NCBI GenBank assembly: GCA_029582155.1
Contig: CM055896.1
Location: 6,272,218-6,336,217 of the forward strand
Reading direction: 5' to 3'
DNA from: Panopea generosa
Taxonomy: Eukaryota; Mollusca; Bivalvia; Adapedonta; Hiatellidae
DNA: 64,000 nucleotides
The position numbers were made by a program, and so were the translations under genes. Below, piece after piece: positions 11,577 through 25,409 of this stretch. Numbering within the stretch: position 1 is the stretch's first letter; each line of letters starts with the position of its first letter. The notes under the pieces are model-generated. The model was given only the letters and a program-made list of their open reading frames with translations. It made no database searches and was not told where the DNA came from.

Positions 11577-14500
11577 GATGTTAAGCGTCGCTTTCAACAA
11601 TTTTTCAGTTTGAAACAGTATTCTAATCGCTGCCACACTGGAGTATCATGCCACAGACACATGACATGATACTCTAACCATTAGCATTATGCTAACACCA
11701 GTTATATCGCGACGGTATCAATTTGTAACAGTATTCTCAGTGCTGCTACACTGAAGTACCATGTTGCAGACATATGACATGATACTCCAACCATTAGCAT
11801 TATACTAACACCAGTTATATCGCGACAGTATCTACTTGAAGAATTATTCTAAGCGCTGCCAAACTGTAGTACCATGTTGCAGCCACATGACATGATACTC
11901 CAACCATAAGCAGTATACTAACACCAGTTATATCGCGACGGTATATACTTGAAAAAGTATTATAAGCGCTGCAACACTGAAGTACAATGTTGCAGACACA
12001 TGACATGATACTCCAACCATTAGCAGTATACTAACACCAGTTATATTGCGACAGTATCTACTTGAAGAATTATTCTAAGCGCTGCCAAACAATAGTACCA
12101 TGTTGCAGCCACATGACACGATACTCCAACCATTAGCAGTATACTAACACCAGTTATATCGCGACGGTATATACTTGAAAATGTATTATAAGCGCTGCAA
12201 CACTGAAGTACAATGTTGTAGACACATGACATGATATTCCAACTTTTAGCATTATACTAACACTAGTTATATCACGACGGTGCCTACTTGAAACAGTATT
12301 CTCAGCGCTGCCACACTGGAGTATCATGTTGCAGACACATGACATGATACTCCAACCATTAGCAATATACTAACACCAGTTATATCGCGACATTGTCTAC
12401 TTGAAAAATTATTCCAAGCGCTGCCAAACTGGAGTACAATGTTGCAGACACATGACATGATACTCCAACCATTAGCAGTATACTAACACCAGTTATATTG
12501 CGACAGTATCTACTTGAAGAATTATTCTAAGCGCTGCCAAACAATAGTACCATGTTGCAGCCACATGACACGATACTCCAACCATTAGCAGTATACTAAC
12601 ACCAGTTATATCGCGACGGTATATACTTGAAAATGTATTATAAGCGCTGCAACACTGAAGTACAATGTTGTAGACACATGACATGATATTCCAACTTTTA
12701 GCATTATACTAACACTAGTTATATCACGACGGTGCCTACTTGAAACAGTATTCTCAGCGCTGCCACACTGGAGTATCATGTTGCAAACACATGACATGAT
12801 ACTCCAACCATTAGCAATATACTAACATCAGTTATATCGCGACAGTATCTACTTGAAAAATTATTCTAAGCGCCGCCAAACTTGAGTACAATGTTGCAGA
12901 CACATGACATAATACTCCAACCATTAGCAGTATACTAACACCAGTTATATCGCGACGGTATCTACTTGAAAAAGTATTATAAGCGCTGCAACACTGAAGT
13001 ACAATGTTGCAGACACATGACATGATATTCCAACCATTAGCATTATACTAACACTAGTTATATCACGACGGTGCCTACTTGAAACAGTATTTTAAGCGCT
13101 GCCACACTGGAGTATCATGTTGCAGACACATGGCATGATACTCCAACCATTACCATTATACTAACACCAGTTATATCGCGACGGTGTCGACTTAAAACAG
13201 TATTCTAGGCCCTGCCATATTGAAGTACCATGTTGCAGACACATGACATGATACTCCAACCATTTACATTATACTAACATCAGTTATATCGCAAGGGTGT
13301 CCACTACAAACAGTATTCTAAGCGCTGCCACACTGGAGTATCATGTTGCAGACACATGACATGATACTCCAACCATAAGCATTATACTAACACCAGTTAT
13401 ATCGCGACGGTGTCCACTTGAAACAGTATTCTAAGCGCTGCCACGATGGAGTACCATGTTGCAGACACATGACATGATACTCCAACCATTAGCATTATAA
13501 TAACATCAGTTATATCGTGACGGTGTCTACTTGAAACAGTATTATAAGCGCTGCCACGCTGGGGTACCATGTTGCAGACATATGGCATGATACTCCAACC
13601 ATTAGCAATATACTACCATCAGTTATATTGCGACATTGTCTACTTGAAACAGTATTAAAAGCGCTGCCACAATGAAGTATCATGTTGCAGACACATGACA
13701 TGATACTCCTACCATTAGTAATATGCTAACATCAGTTATATGCCGACATTGTCTACTTGAAACAGTATTCAAAGCGCTGCCATACTGAAGTATCATATTG
13801 CAGACACATGACATGATATTCCAACCATTAGCAATATACTAACATCAGTTATATCGCGACGGTGTCTACTTGATAGAGTATTTTGAGCTCTGCCACACTG
13901 ATGTATCATGTTGCAGACACATGACATGATACTCCAAGCATTTGCAGTATATTAACATCAGTTATATCTCGACATTGTTTACATGAAAAAGTATTCTAAG
14001 CGCTGCCAAACTGCAGTACCATGTTGCAGACACATGACATAATACTCCAACCATTAGCATTAAAGAAACATCAGTTATATTGCGACGGTGTTTACTCGAA
14101 ACAGTATTCTAAGCGCTACCACACTGGAGTGTCATGTTGCAGACATATAAAATGATACGCCAATCAGTAGCATTATACTAACACCAGTTATATCGCGACA
14201 TTGTCTACTTGAGACAGTATTCTAAGCGCTGCCACACTGGAGTATCATGTTGCAAACACATGACATGATACTCCATCCATTAGCATTATACTAACACCAG
14301 TTATATCACGACGGTGTCTACTTGAAACAGTATTCTAATCGCTGCCACACTGGAATATCATGTTGCAGACACGTGGCCTGATACTCCAACCATTAGAATT
14401 ATACTAACACCAATAATATCGCGACATTCTTTACTTGAAACAGTTTTCTAAGCGCTGCCACACTGGGGTATCATGTTGCAGACACATGACATGACACTCC

Positions 14501-17500
14501 AACTAGTAGCATTATACTTACACCAGTTATATCGCAACGGTGTCTACTTGAAACAGTATTTTAAGCGCTGCCACACCGGAGTACCATGTTGCAGACACAT
14601 GAATTGATACTCCAACCATTAGCATTATACTAACACCAGTTATATCGCGACATTGTCTACTTGAAACAGTATTCTAGGCGCTGTCACACTGGAGTATCAT
14701 GTTGCAGACACATGACATGATACTCCATCCATTAGCATTATACTAACATCAGTTATATCGCGACATTGTCTACTTAAAACAGTATTTTAAGCGCTGTCAC
14801 ACTGGAGTACCATGTTGCAGACACATGAATTGATACTCCAACCATTAGAATTATGCTAACATTAGTTATATCTCGACATTGTCTACTTGAAACAGTATTC
14901 TAAGCGCTGCCACACTGGAGTATCATGTTGCAGACACATGACATGATACTCCAACCATTAGGGTTATACTAACACCAGTTATATCACGACGACGTCTACT
15001 TGAAACAGTAGTCTAAGCGCTGCCACGCTGGAGTATCATGTTGCACACACATGACATGATACTCCAACCATTAGCATTATACTAACCCAGTTATATCGCG
15101 ACGGTGTCTACTTGAGACAGTATTCTAAGCGCTACCACACTGGAGTATCATGATGCAGACACATGACATGATACTCCAACCATTAGCATTATACTAACCC
15201 AGTTATATCGCGACGGTGTCTACTTGAGACAGTATTCTAAGCGCTGCCACACTGGAGTATCATGTTGCAGACACGTGGCCTTATACTCCAACCATTAGCA
15301 ATATACTAACACCAGTTATATCACGAGGGTGTCTACTTGAGACAGTTTTCTAAGCGCTGCCACGCTGGAGTATCATGTTGCACACACATGACATGATACT
15401 CCAACCATTAGCATTGTACTAACACCAGTTATATCGCGACGGTGTCTACTTGAGACAGTATTCTAAGCCCTGCCAAACTGAAGTATCATGTTGCAGACAC
15501 ATGATATGATACTCCAACCATTGGCATTTTACTAACATCAGTTATATCGTGTCGGTGTGTACTTGAGACAGTATTCAAAGCGCTGCCACACTGGAGTATC
15601 ATGTTGCAGACACATAACATGATACTCCAACCATTAGCATTATACTAACACCAGTTATATCGCGACGGTGTCTACTTGAAACGGCATTCTAAGCGCTGCC
15701 ACGCTGGAGTACCATATTGCAGACACATGACATGATACTCCAACCATTAGCATTATAATAACATCAGTTATATCGTGACGGTGTCTACTTAATACAGTAT
15801 TTTAAGCGCTATCACACTGGAGTACCATGTTGCAGACACATGACATGATACACCAACCATAGTATTATACTAACACCAGTTATATCGCGACGGTGTCTAC
15901 TTGAAACAGTATTCAAAGCACTGCCACACTGAAGTATCATATTGCAGACACATGACATGATATTCCAACCATTAGCAATATACTAACATCAGTTATATCG
16001 CGACGGTGTCTATTTGCTAGAGTATTTTGAGCGCTGCCACACTGAAGTATCATGTTGCAGACACATGACATGACATTCCAACCATTTGCAGTATATTAAC
16101 ACAAGTTATATCGCGACATTATTTACATGAAAAAGTATTTTAAGCGCTGCCAAACTGCAGTACCATGTTGCAGACACATGACATGATACTCCATCCATTA
16201 GCATTATACTAACATCAGTTATATCGCGACGGTGTTTACTTGAAACAGTATTCTAAGCGCTACCACACTGGAGTATCATGTTGCAGACATATAAAATGAT
16301 ACGCCAACCAGTAGCATTATACTTACACCAGTTGTATCGCGACGGTGTCTACTTGAGACAGTATTATAAGCACTATCACACTGGAGTATCATGTTGCAGA
16401 CACATGACATGATACTCTACCCAGTAGCATTATACTAACACCAGTTATATCGCGACATTGTCTTCTTGAGACAGTATTCTAAGCGCTGCCACACTGGAGT
16501 ATCATGTTGCAGACACATGACATGATATTCCATCCATTAGCATTATACTAACACCAGTTATATCTCGACGGTCTCTACTTGAAACAGTATTCTAATCGCT
16601 GCCACACTGGAGTATCATGTTGCAGACACATGACATGATACTCCATCCATTAGCATTATACTAACATCAGTTATATCGCGACGGTGTTTACTTGAAACAG
16701 TATTCTAAGCGCTGCCACACTGGGGTATCATGTTGCAGACACATGACATGACACTCCAACCAGTAGCATTATACTTACACCAGTTAAATCGCAACGGTGT
16801 CTACTTGAAACAGTATTCTAAGCGCTGCCATACTGGAGTATCATGTTGCAGACACATGAATTGATACTCCAACCATTAGAATTAGACTAACACCAGTTAT
16901 ATCGCGACATTGTCTACTTGAAACAGTATTCTAGGCGCTGTCACACTGGAGTGCCATGTTGCAGACACATGACATAATACTTCAACCATTAGCATTATAC
17001 TAACACCAGTTATATCGCGACGGTGTTTACTTGAGAGATTATTCTAAGTGCTGCCACACTGGAGTATCATGTTGCAGACACATGAAATGATACTCCATCC
17101 ATTAGCATTATACTAACATCAGTTATATCGCGACGGTGTCTACTTGAAACAATATTCTAAGCGCTGCCACACTGGAGTACCATGTTGCAGACACATGACA
17201 TGATACTCCAACCATTAGCATTATACTAACACCAGTTATATCGCGACGTTATCTACTTGAAACAGTATTCTAAGCGCTGCCACGCTGGAGTACCATGTTG
17301 TAGACACATGACATGATACTCCAACCATTAGCATTATACTAACACCAGTAATATCGCAACGGTATCTACTTGAAACAGTATTCTAAGCGCTGCCACGCTG
17401 GAGTATCATGTTGCAGACACATGACATGATACTCCAACCATTAGCATTATACTAACACCAGTTATATCGCGACGGTATCTACTTGAAACAGTATTCTAAG

Positions 17501-18625
17501 CGCTGCCACGCTGGAGTACCATGTTGTAGACACATGACATGATACTCCAACCATTAGCATTATACTAACACCAGTAATATCGCAACGGTATCTACTTGAA
17601 ACAGTATTCTAAGCGCTGCCACGCTGGAGTACCATGTTGCAGACACATGACATGATACTCCAACCATTAGCATTATACTAACACCAGTTATATCGTGACG
17701 GTGTCTACTTGAAACAGTATTTTAAGCGCTGCCACGTTGGAATATCATGTTGCAGACACATGACATGATACTCCAACCATTAGCATCATACTAACACCAG
17801 TTATATCGCGACGGTGTCTACTTGAAATAGTATTCTAATTGCTGCCACACTGGAGTATCATGCTGCAGACAGATGACATGATATTCAAACCATTAGCATT
17901 ATACTAACACCAGTTATATCGCGACGGTGTCTCGTTGAAACAGTATTCTAAGCGCTGCCACGCTGAAGTATCATGTTGTAGACACATGACATGATACTCC
18001 AACCATTAGCATTTTACTAACACCAGTTATATCGTGACATTGCCTACTTGAAACAGTATTCTAAGCGCTGCCACACTGGAATACCATGTTGCAGACACAC
18101 GACATGATACTCCAACCATTAGCATTATACTAACACCAGTTATATCGCGACGGTGTCTCGTTGAAACAGTATTCTAAGCGCTGCCACGCTGGAGTACCAT
18201 GTTGCAGACACATGACATGATACTCCAACCATTAGCATTATACTAACACCAGTTATATCGTGACGGTGTCTCCTTGAAACAGTATTCTAAGCGTTGCCAC
18301 GCTGGAGTATCATGTTGCAGACACATGACATGATACTCCAACCATTAGCATTATACTAACACCAGTTATATCGCGACGGTGTCTACTTGAAACAGTATTC
18401 TAAGCGCTGTCACACTGGAGTATCATGACGCAAACACATGATATGATACCCAACCCAGTCACATTATACCGAAACCGAGCCGACCAGACCTAGAACTATC
18501 CTCTAAATGTTTATTGCCAAGCGAGGAAGCTTTTAGTACCATATTTTAGTTATTGATATGATCCGGTCTGGAGTCGAACCCACTACCTTCTGCATGCGAG
18601 CCGGACGCTTTATCCCTAGACCACC
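11577..18625. repeat. 113-bp satellite formed inside a SINE
   Basis: About 60 units with a 113-bp period fill 11,610-18,470. Each has GTATCATGTTGCAGACACA, ACATGATACTCCAACCATTA, ATACTAACACCAGTTATATC and CTAAGCGCTGCCACACTGGA. The left border (AGCGTCGCTTTCAACAATTT at about 11,584) and the right border (GCCGACCAGACCTAGAACT, AGCGAGGAAGCTT, then a tRNA-like head at 18,548-18,625) match the two ends of the single-unit SINE at 25,410-25,722. The satellite therefore looks like a minus-strand SINE whose body was amplified in place. Near-identical multi-unit blocks, for example around 12,041-12,345 and 12,493-12,797, show recent unequal exchange. Confidence 0.85.
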
Positions 18626-18919
18626 GCTGCTTTCAAATCAAATGTTACTATTTTGTTCTGTCGGTCCAATGGTTTGGTCAAATGGCAAATAAGTAAAGTA
18701 TCCAATCAGCAGCTCGTGTGTTCAATCCTGGGCAGGACCAATGCCGTTGTATACGACAGCGAGCACATAGTAAGTTCATCTGTCTACATGCCATATTGGT
18801 AAAGTAATACGACTCAATTACGGGAATATGTCGATTTGTCTTGTCAAAGCTTGTTTATCATATTTAAAAAAAATAGTGATTATGATAACAGTACACACAC
18901 TTCTATCGATACCGACAAA

Positions 18920-20240
18920 ACAAACATTCTGTAATATTTATAATCATTTGATAATGGTAAATCTAAACTAACTTATTTTAAAAACTAATTAGGCGATATA
19001 TATGCGATGACTAAAAAACGAACATTAACATGAACAAAATGAAACATAAAATATTTATCAAACTTTAGTAAGTATTCTCAGTACCATTGTATTTCTTTAA
19101 ATAATTAAATAATTTTATTTTCATGCCGCAAAACACCATTCATTTCATAGGTATTATCTTTCTTTTCGTCTCATCTACACATCATATAACAAAACATAAA
19201 TTATACATGAACGTTTAAATTTGTACATAACCATTCTAAAAGAATTATAAGAGACATTTTAAAACATAAATTATGAATATTAATACAAAGCACATTTTTT
19301 GACATGATAGAGCTCCATGTAAAATATTGCTAATCTTTATACTAAAATCTGCAATAAACTAAGTTTTTAATTAAAAAGATGAATAAGAAAAAGAGCACTA
19401 TTGCACAGATTTAAAAATATCTTTAAGAAAATGGTTATCCGGTTTTTTATCAGATCATTTGAGAACTTATTAGCAATATTTTGCGTTATAATGTGGAATT
19501 TTTTTTTTTAATTTAGTAGTTCAAAACGATGATATGCTAATTATGCTGTATTAAGATAATTATCAACCAATTACATTATTTAATCTCTTTATTCAATTAA
19601 TATGTCTCGCGTAATGTTTTATTTTATCTAATCACTGGTTTTGATATTTAAGAATCAAGTGATATAAATAAATTGAGTATTCCAATTATACATACTCTTT
19701 AATCAATTTTCTTTCTATGTCCATTGAATTATTTCATAACAAAGACATTAAAACATAAATTTGTGCGGAAAAAAATAAACCATTAAATAATGTTTTAGAT
19801 TACAAAAGAAATGTACTTGAATTTGAAGCTTTTTGAAGGTTCTTTAGTTAAAATATGAAATAACAAAAAAATCTATGCTTTAGACTATAAATAAAATACA
19901 TAATAAACACGCACACTTTAAACTGCGTATAACTTGCAATATCACCATGTGTTTATAAACATTTCGGGGCGGAAAAAATACACGAGGTACTTAAAAGAAA
20001 TTGTTAAAAATGGATTTTGGTCAAATACCGTTTTAGGCTTTATTAAACACGCACGCGCTTATATAAAGATGTCTGTTTCAAACAACCATAATAATCAAAA
20101 AAGTTGTTCCGCCCTTGGCCTGCTTAAACGGAGTATTCATGCAATGTCTGAAATTCTGAACATAAGCAAAATATATAAATGCGTATTTATGTATAAACCC
20201 AAAACGCTATTTTTAAACTACTTCATTTTTTTTTAGATGG
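18920..20240. other. AT-rich DNA, no gene recognised
   Basis: Long AT-rich stretch in copy B with no counterpart in copy A except about 20,135-20,185. A 100-codon open frame at 19,934-20,236 has no domain I recognise and is not supported by splice context. Confidence 0.5.
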
Positions 20241-20820
20241 AACCCATCGTATTGGGGATGACAACACATTCATCTTTTACATGCATTGTACAATACAATA
20301 GATTCGATTTTAATGTGTCACCTGTATTGGACGTGTTTAATTATAAATAGAATGACGTAGTTTCACAATAGCGTATTCGGTTTTTACAGGTGATTTTTAT
20401 TTACCTGAGAACTGTTGTAAACATAAACAGGTATTTTATTATTGATTTGGGGGGTTTTCAGGGATAAATGCATACTATGTTAGCCAGGCACGATTTACCT
20501 ACTTTACGTAATAGATATAAGCCGAAAACGCTGACGCGCCTCAGACAGTCCAATATTATACATACTGGACCGTTTGCACTAACAAATAAAAATTTCATAT
20601 GAAATATTGTTTTCATTTTTATTTTTATTAAGCATGTTTTAATCAAAATAAATAAACATTTGTCAAACGTTTCATAAATCATAGTCTATCTGCCTAACCT
20701 CTATCATAACACGCTGTCTATACCTACAACAAATGCACGAGAGATCCGGGTATTTACTTTACACATACATGTTAATATTGGACGGCAATTGCGCTTTTTT
20801 AAATAACGTATGGTTAAGTC

Positions 20821-21351
20821 ATGGCACCTTCAGATGAAAGTGATAATGGAATGTTTATAACTTTGTCTTATTATTCAAATGCCGAATGTGACATTAATTC
20901 GCATACTGTAGTTTCTGAAATTCTTCAGTTAGAAGGAAAACATACTGGATTTGATATTAAAGTTGATTTATTCTCGGATATATCGGACTTTGAAGGTGAC
21001 AATTTTTTGTTAGTAAATCAAATAAAATGTTAATTAGTTTATTGCTTCTCTATTGAGTACAGTACTGCGAGAACAAAGGATCTCATTTGCATTCAAATTT
21101 TAACAAAAGCTTACCTGGGTAGTATAATCCATCAGAGCTATTTCTCGCAATCACATTTAAATTCCGCATTGTTTACTGGTGAGGAAGCCTGTTTCATAGA
21201 TTGCCTGTGTGATAAGTACCTTAGCAAAAAAATCCAAGTTGTCTATAACATAACAAAATTTCACAAACAGCTATTTAGTCATCCCCTTTTGAAGTTACTA
21301 CGTCGTTATTGGACAATTCATCACGGCACTAATTATGTTCCGCTTATGTGA
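20821..21351 (+). pseudogene. SEFIR-domain-like gene fragment, broken
   Basis: SEFIR domains are the cytoplasmic signalling modules of IL-17 receptors and their adaptors. The open frame at 20,821-21,033 carries GMFITLSYYSN, then HTGFDIKVDLFSD and LLVNQIK, resembling the SEFIR start (aliphatic strand plus Y-S), the GxDVxLDL strand and the WLxxQI helix. A second frame, open from about 21,031 to 21,351, continues with VYCFSIEYS (like the VIVVCS strand), then ALFTGEEACFIDCLCDKY and KIQVVYNITKF, and ends in stop. The two frames differ, and there is no good donor/acceptor between them, so this reads as a frameshifted pseudogene or isolated exon. No receptor transmembrane or ectodomain exon was seen nearby. 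The family call is by eye. A short relic of the second half lies at 688-920. Confidence 0.45.
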
Positions 21352-22094
21352 ATAAATATTTAATTGAACAAAATAAATTCCATTAATCTTACACCACTTT
21401 AAAATGAAACAATAGAGTGCCTTTTGCAATATAATTCATATAATATCAGTTTACACGCGTATTGGTTATAGTCAAGTTTAAAAATCAATAAAAAGAGGAA
21501 GTTATAAATGCTCATAAAGGATTAATGACGATCCGTGGTAAGTTACAGTTAACCATTGTGTATGTGAATTAATTTACACTATGTACACGTTCGTAAAGAT
21601 TTTGAAATTGACTTAAACCTTTTTTTTTCAATACAGCATGCCTATATCAACTCACTGACCCTGTATTGCCAAAAGGATAGCTATTTAAACATGTCAAATC
21701 ATTTTCATTTCAAATTGACCCGAAGGGCTTTTTATAGCCTAATGTTTTTGGGGTGTTTTTTAAATTCTCCAGCTATTTTAGATATAACTATAACCGTGAC
21801 GCTATTTTTGTAATTTTGATATTTAAATAGCAAAGCATACGCATTAAACCACAAAGCCAATGTCATGAATGTAACGGCGACGATGTCAACAAACTGAATA
21901 GACAACTTACCATAAACGTCACGTGAAACTAACGGCAACGTGATGTCTAATCAGCAAAACAAAATTGTGCAAACATTGAAATGCAAACTGGTTTTTAAGC
22001 TCCGCCCAGCTGCAAGTGTTTTTCATTGGGAAATGAAATGCAGTAAAGCTATATAGTTCATTTAGGCTGATTGCAGTGGGACTGTAAATATTTA

Positions 22095-22801
22095 AGGTCC
22101 TGTCACACACTACCGATGTACCTCGCCGGGACTAAACCAGAGCAAAAAATTAACAACGGCGAGAAAAATCGGCGGAGCCCCGGCGAGAAAACATTTGAAA
22201 AATTTATAATTGACCGTAGCAATACCGATGTAGTACCGGCGTTCCCGTTGTGTTACCGTTGATCTATCGTTGTCCTACCGATGTAAGAGCCGATGTGCTA
22301 CCGAATACAACTTTTTTGTCACGTTAGTGTTACCAATGCGCCGCCGATGTTTTACCGAGGCACCGCCGTTGTTTTATCGATGTGCCACCGTTGACCTGAG
22401 CTAAATCGGTACTATTTAGGTGGTATTCAGTAGTACTACGGTATGACATCGGTACCAGTGCGATACACATTGAGGCCACCGGAGAGCCGCCGATCCATTA
22501 CGGGGCGCTACCGGTGCTCTACCGACATTAACGAAACCATACCGGAGAACTGCCGTTGTAGTCCCGTTGCTCGCTCCGGCAGCGCAACGGCGGAAATCTT
22601 CGAGCATGTTCACAAATTCCTACCGTCGACTGCCGTTGCTTCTTTTTTCGCCGATGTTCTGACGATGTCTTGACGATGTACTACCGTTCTTAGCGATGTG
22701 AAACTGTTGCGCTGCCGTACTAGTAACGATCCCCGAAAATCGCCAAATTTGTGCTCCGGTATAGCCCCGGCGACCCAAATTGGCTATGTGTGACAGGCCC
22801 T
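22095..22801. mobile_element. PIF/Harbinger-type MITE, 707 bp
   Basis: Ends are inverted: AGGTCCTGTCACACA at the left, and TGTGTGACAGGCCCT at the right. It is flanked by TTA on both sides (22,092-22,094 and 22,802-22,804). A 3-bp TWA target duplication and GGGYCTGTCACAC-like ends are typical of PIF/Harbinger. The interior is rich in degenerate ACCGATG/ACCGTTG repeats and has no transposase. A shorter copy lies at 36,580-36,933. Confidence 0.8.
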
Positions 22802-23939
22802 TTACACCTAAAAGAGGTAGTGGTCTAAGTATAGTTCCATTTTTCTTCTTTTTTCAGGATTATTGCAACTATTTTTTTATTCCTTCTTTGTGTAAAATTG
22901 TCAATATTTTTGAAAATTTGCTACTGATCTGATATCAGATTTCTACCAAACTCTGTGTCACTTTATGGTTCGAATTGCTTCGTGGGCGGCTTGTTGTCAT
23001 ATTATTACTCTGGAAATACATTATTAAATGTTGAGTTTTGTTCATAATTACATATCTCGAACAAGTGAAGAATTTGAGCCCAGACACATGCTGCAGATTT
23101 TGACTTTTCGCTGTGTTTTGAACAATAATGTTACATTAAAGCTCCGGTATGGGAAATTCAATAGTGGTGTGAGACGAGTAAAATTCAGGGCTGCGTTTCA
23201 CAAAATACTTACGCCAAAAATCGTCGTAAAGGTAAACAAACAATTGTTCATAATATTTTTAATTTCCATCCAAACGAAGCCAAGTTGGCTCAAATCTTGC
23301 AGAAAGTTACATTTTTTCTGAAAATACAATCATTTTAAATGTTGATCCAAATTTGAAAACACTACGGAGAAATTGTCAAATTGACTTACGTCGATTTTAA
23401 TCGTAAATTATTTTGTGAAACGCTGCCCAGATGATTCGGTGTTGTTAACGGCCCTAGCTGTTGACTTTAGCTGACGTTAGATAGCCACCTAAGAACGATA
23501 AATCATGATGTTTTAAAACAAACGTCATTATTTCCCTTTGCATCCAGTTTTTCTTATTTTGTAATATCATTTCAATGTTAACATACATATGATTTTACGA
23601 AATCGACATTATCGACATTGTCGTGTGTCCCTTAAAGGTGTGAGAAAGTATATTGCTCAGATATGGGGAACTGAAAAAGACTATTTCGCTGTTGTTACAG
23701 CCCAAGCTGTTGATGTTTAATTGATCCCAAAGTACGATAAATCATTATATGTTAAAGCAAACGTTGTTACGTTCCTTTAGTACGTGAGTAAGTATATTAT
23801 AGATGAACTGACTTTCGTTATATCTACGACTGTTGCAGGAAAGGAACCCCGTGTTTTCACCAACCGTACATGATAATATGTTGTAGTGTAGCCTACCAAT
23901 ATAACCGTTGTTGACCATTTGAAATTATAATAATCAATC

Positions 23940-23981
23940 ACAATAAAAATAATTATGATAATGGTAATAATAATGATAACG

Positions 23982-24057
<76 letters not shown>

Positions 24058-24190
24058 TAATAATAATAATAATAATAATAATTATAACATTAATGATAAC
24101 AATAACAATATAGTTATTAATAATAATAAAAATAATTATAATAATTGATAATAATAATTATAATGAAAATTATAACTAATAATAAAGTAT
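23940..24190. repeat. AAT trinucleotide microsatellite
   Basis: Long run of ATA/AAT triplets, pure at about 23,985-24,050. Longer than the matching repeat in copy A. Confidence 0.95.
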
Positions 24191-25409
24191 TAAATCTACA
24201 AGATAACTTATTTGAACATGTCAATTTTTCACAAGCCCCCATCCCAACCCCACCCCACCCCATCCCCATATGTATTATAGTATTTAAATCAACACAGGTA
24301 CATGAAAAGCAATAACAGTAAAATTGTGAAGTTATTCATCGATTTTATACAGATTTTATAAATTTGCGGAGTCAGCAGTCATACGCTCAGTATTACTTTC
24401 GTTCCCATCCTTTTGGTATGTGTTAACGTTATGAAATCTCAAATGAAATCTGTGATTAACATGTCAAGATATTAATAAACTATATTTAAATCACGCTTGT
24501 TGGGACGCCAGCAAACATTTGATAAACCAGAGAAGAGCCAACGAAAGTAGGGTATACGTTCTGGTACTTTTTGTTAACTCACATACAATGAAGTCTGTAG
24601 AACGGAACCACCTCTCCTGATTAGGTTCGTTAAATAGCAATGTTGGAAAAGCCACATATGAACACATTGATTGGTCAGTTGCTTCATGGAAAGTTTGAAT
24701 GAGGTTGCTGTTTTGTAAGTGTTCAATTGCTATATATGAATCATAGAATTTCCTATTTGTTTCACTGGAGGTTCATATACCTGATTAGGGAGATATTAGT
24801 TTCTGGGATAGACGTCATACAATGTAGTTGAAATTCATCAAATTAACATCATTATATTCGGGCTTTGTGCCAAAAGCATAGCCCTGCTAATGTCGCGGTG
24901 ACCAAGCTTTGCAATCTTGATTATCGCAAAAATGAGCATGCATAAAGCCGGACTATCAGTGCTTCTGAGTCTTTGATTTAACATGGTACTGTTAGAACTC
25001 AGACGAAAATTGCTCGATTTCTTCCTATATAAACAATCGCTAAGCGAAAGGCGATACGGTGTCCACGTGAGCCTTTAAAATCAAATGCACGAACCATGCT
25101 AGACAATAAATTCAACGTCCATTTTAGTTGTCGTTTTCTGAAATATTAATATTAACACAATGAAAGGCTGTGAAAATGTTCTTCAAAATGTAGATTTATC
25201 ATACATACCACACGTATATAAATGCCGTCTCCTTGGTAACCACATCTAACAATAATGCTTATTTCCACTACGAAACTCGTTAGTTGTCCTAGTAATAGCT
25301 GGGATGTATGTGAGCTTGTCACGCACATGTCACCATGGTATCTATGAAACATTGTAGGCCTGTAACTGACCTATTATGAAGTTATGCTGACCTGCTGGAC
25401 GTAATGTTG

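Larger units (their letters stand above)
18548..25095 (+). repeat. Segmental duplication, copy B
   Basis: Direct, collinear partner of 1-3,600. It begins in a SINE head at the same point as copy A. It holds extra DNA relative to A: an AT-rich stretch at 18,920-20,130, the SEFIR-like fragment, a dispersed repeat at 21,600-22,090 related to 46,430-46,870, a Harbinger-type MITE at 22,095-22,801, and a longer AAT microsatellite. No intact gene is seen. Confidence 0.75.

Noticed and set aside
11815-13701. Repeated 63-codon minus-strand open frames
   Set aside because: Same frame recurring in 113-bp satellite units; interrupted in most units and with no start or splice context.
11577-18625. CRISPR-like or other regular repeat-spacer array
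   Set aside because: Whole units repeat without unique spacers, in a eukaryotic context; it is a satellite.
19934-20236. 100-codon open frame as a gene
   Set aside because: No recognised domain, ordinary AT-rich composition and no counterpart frame in copy A.
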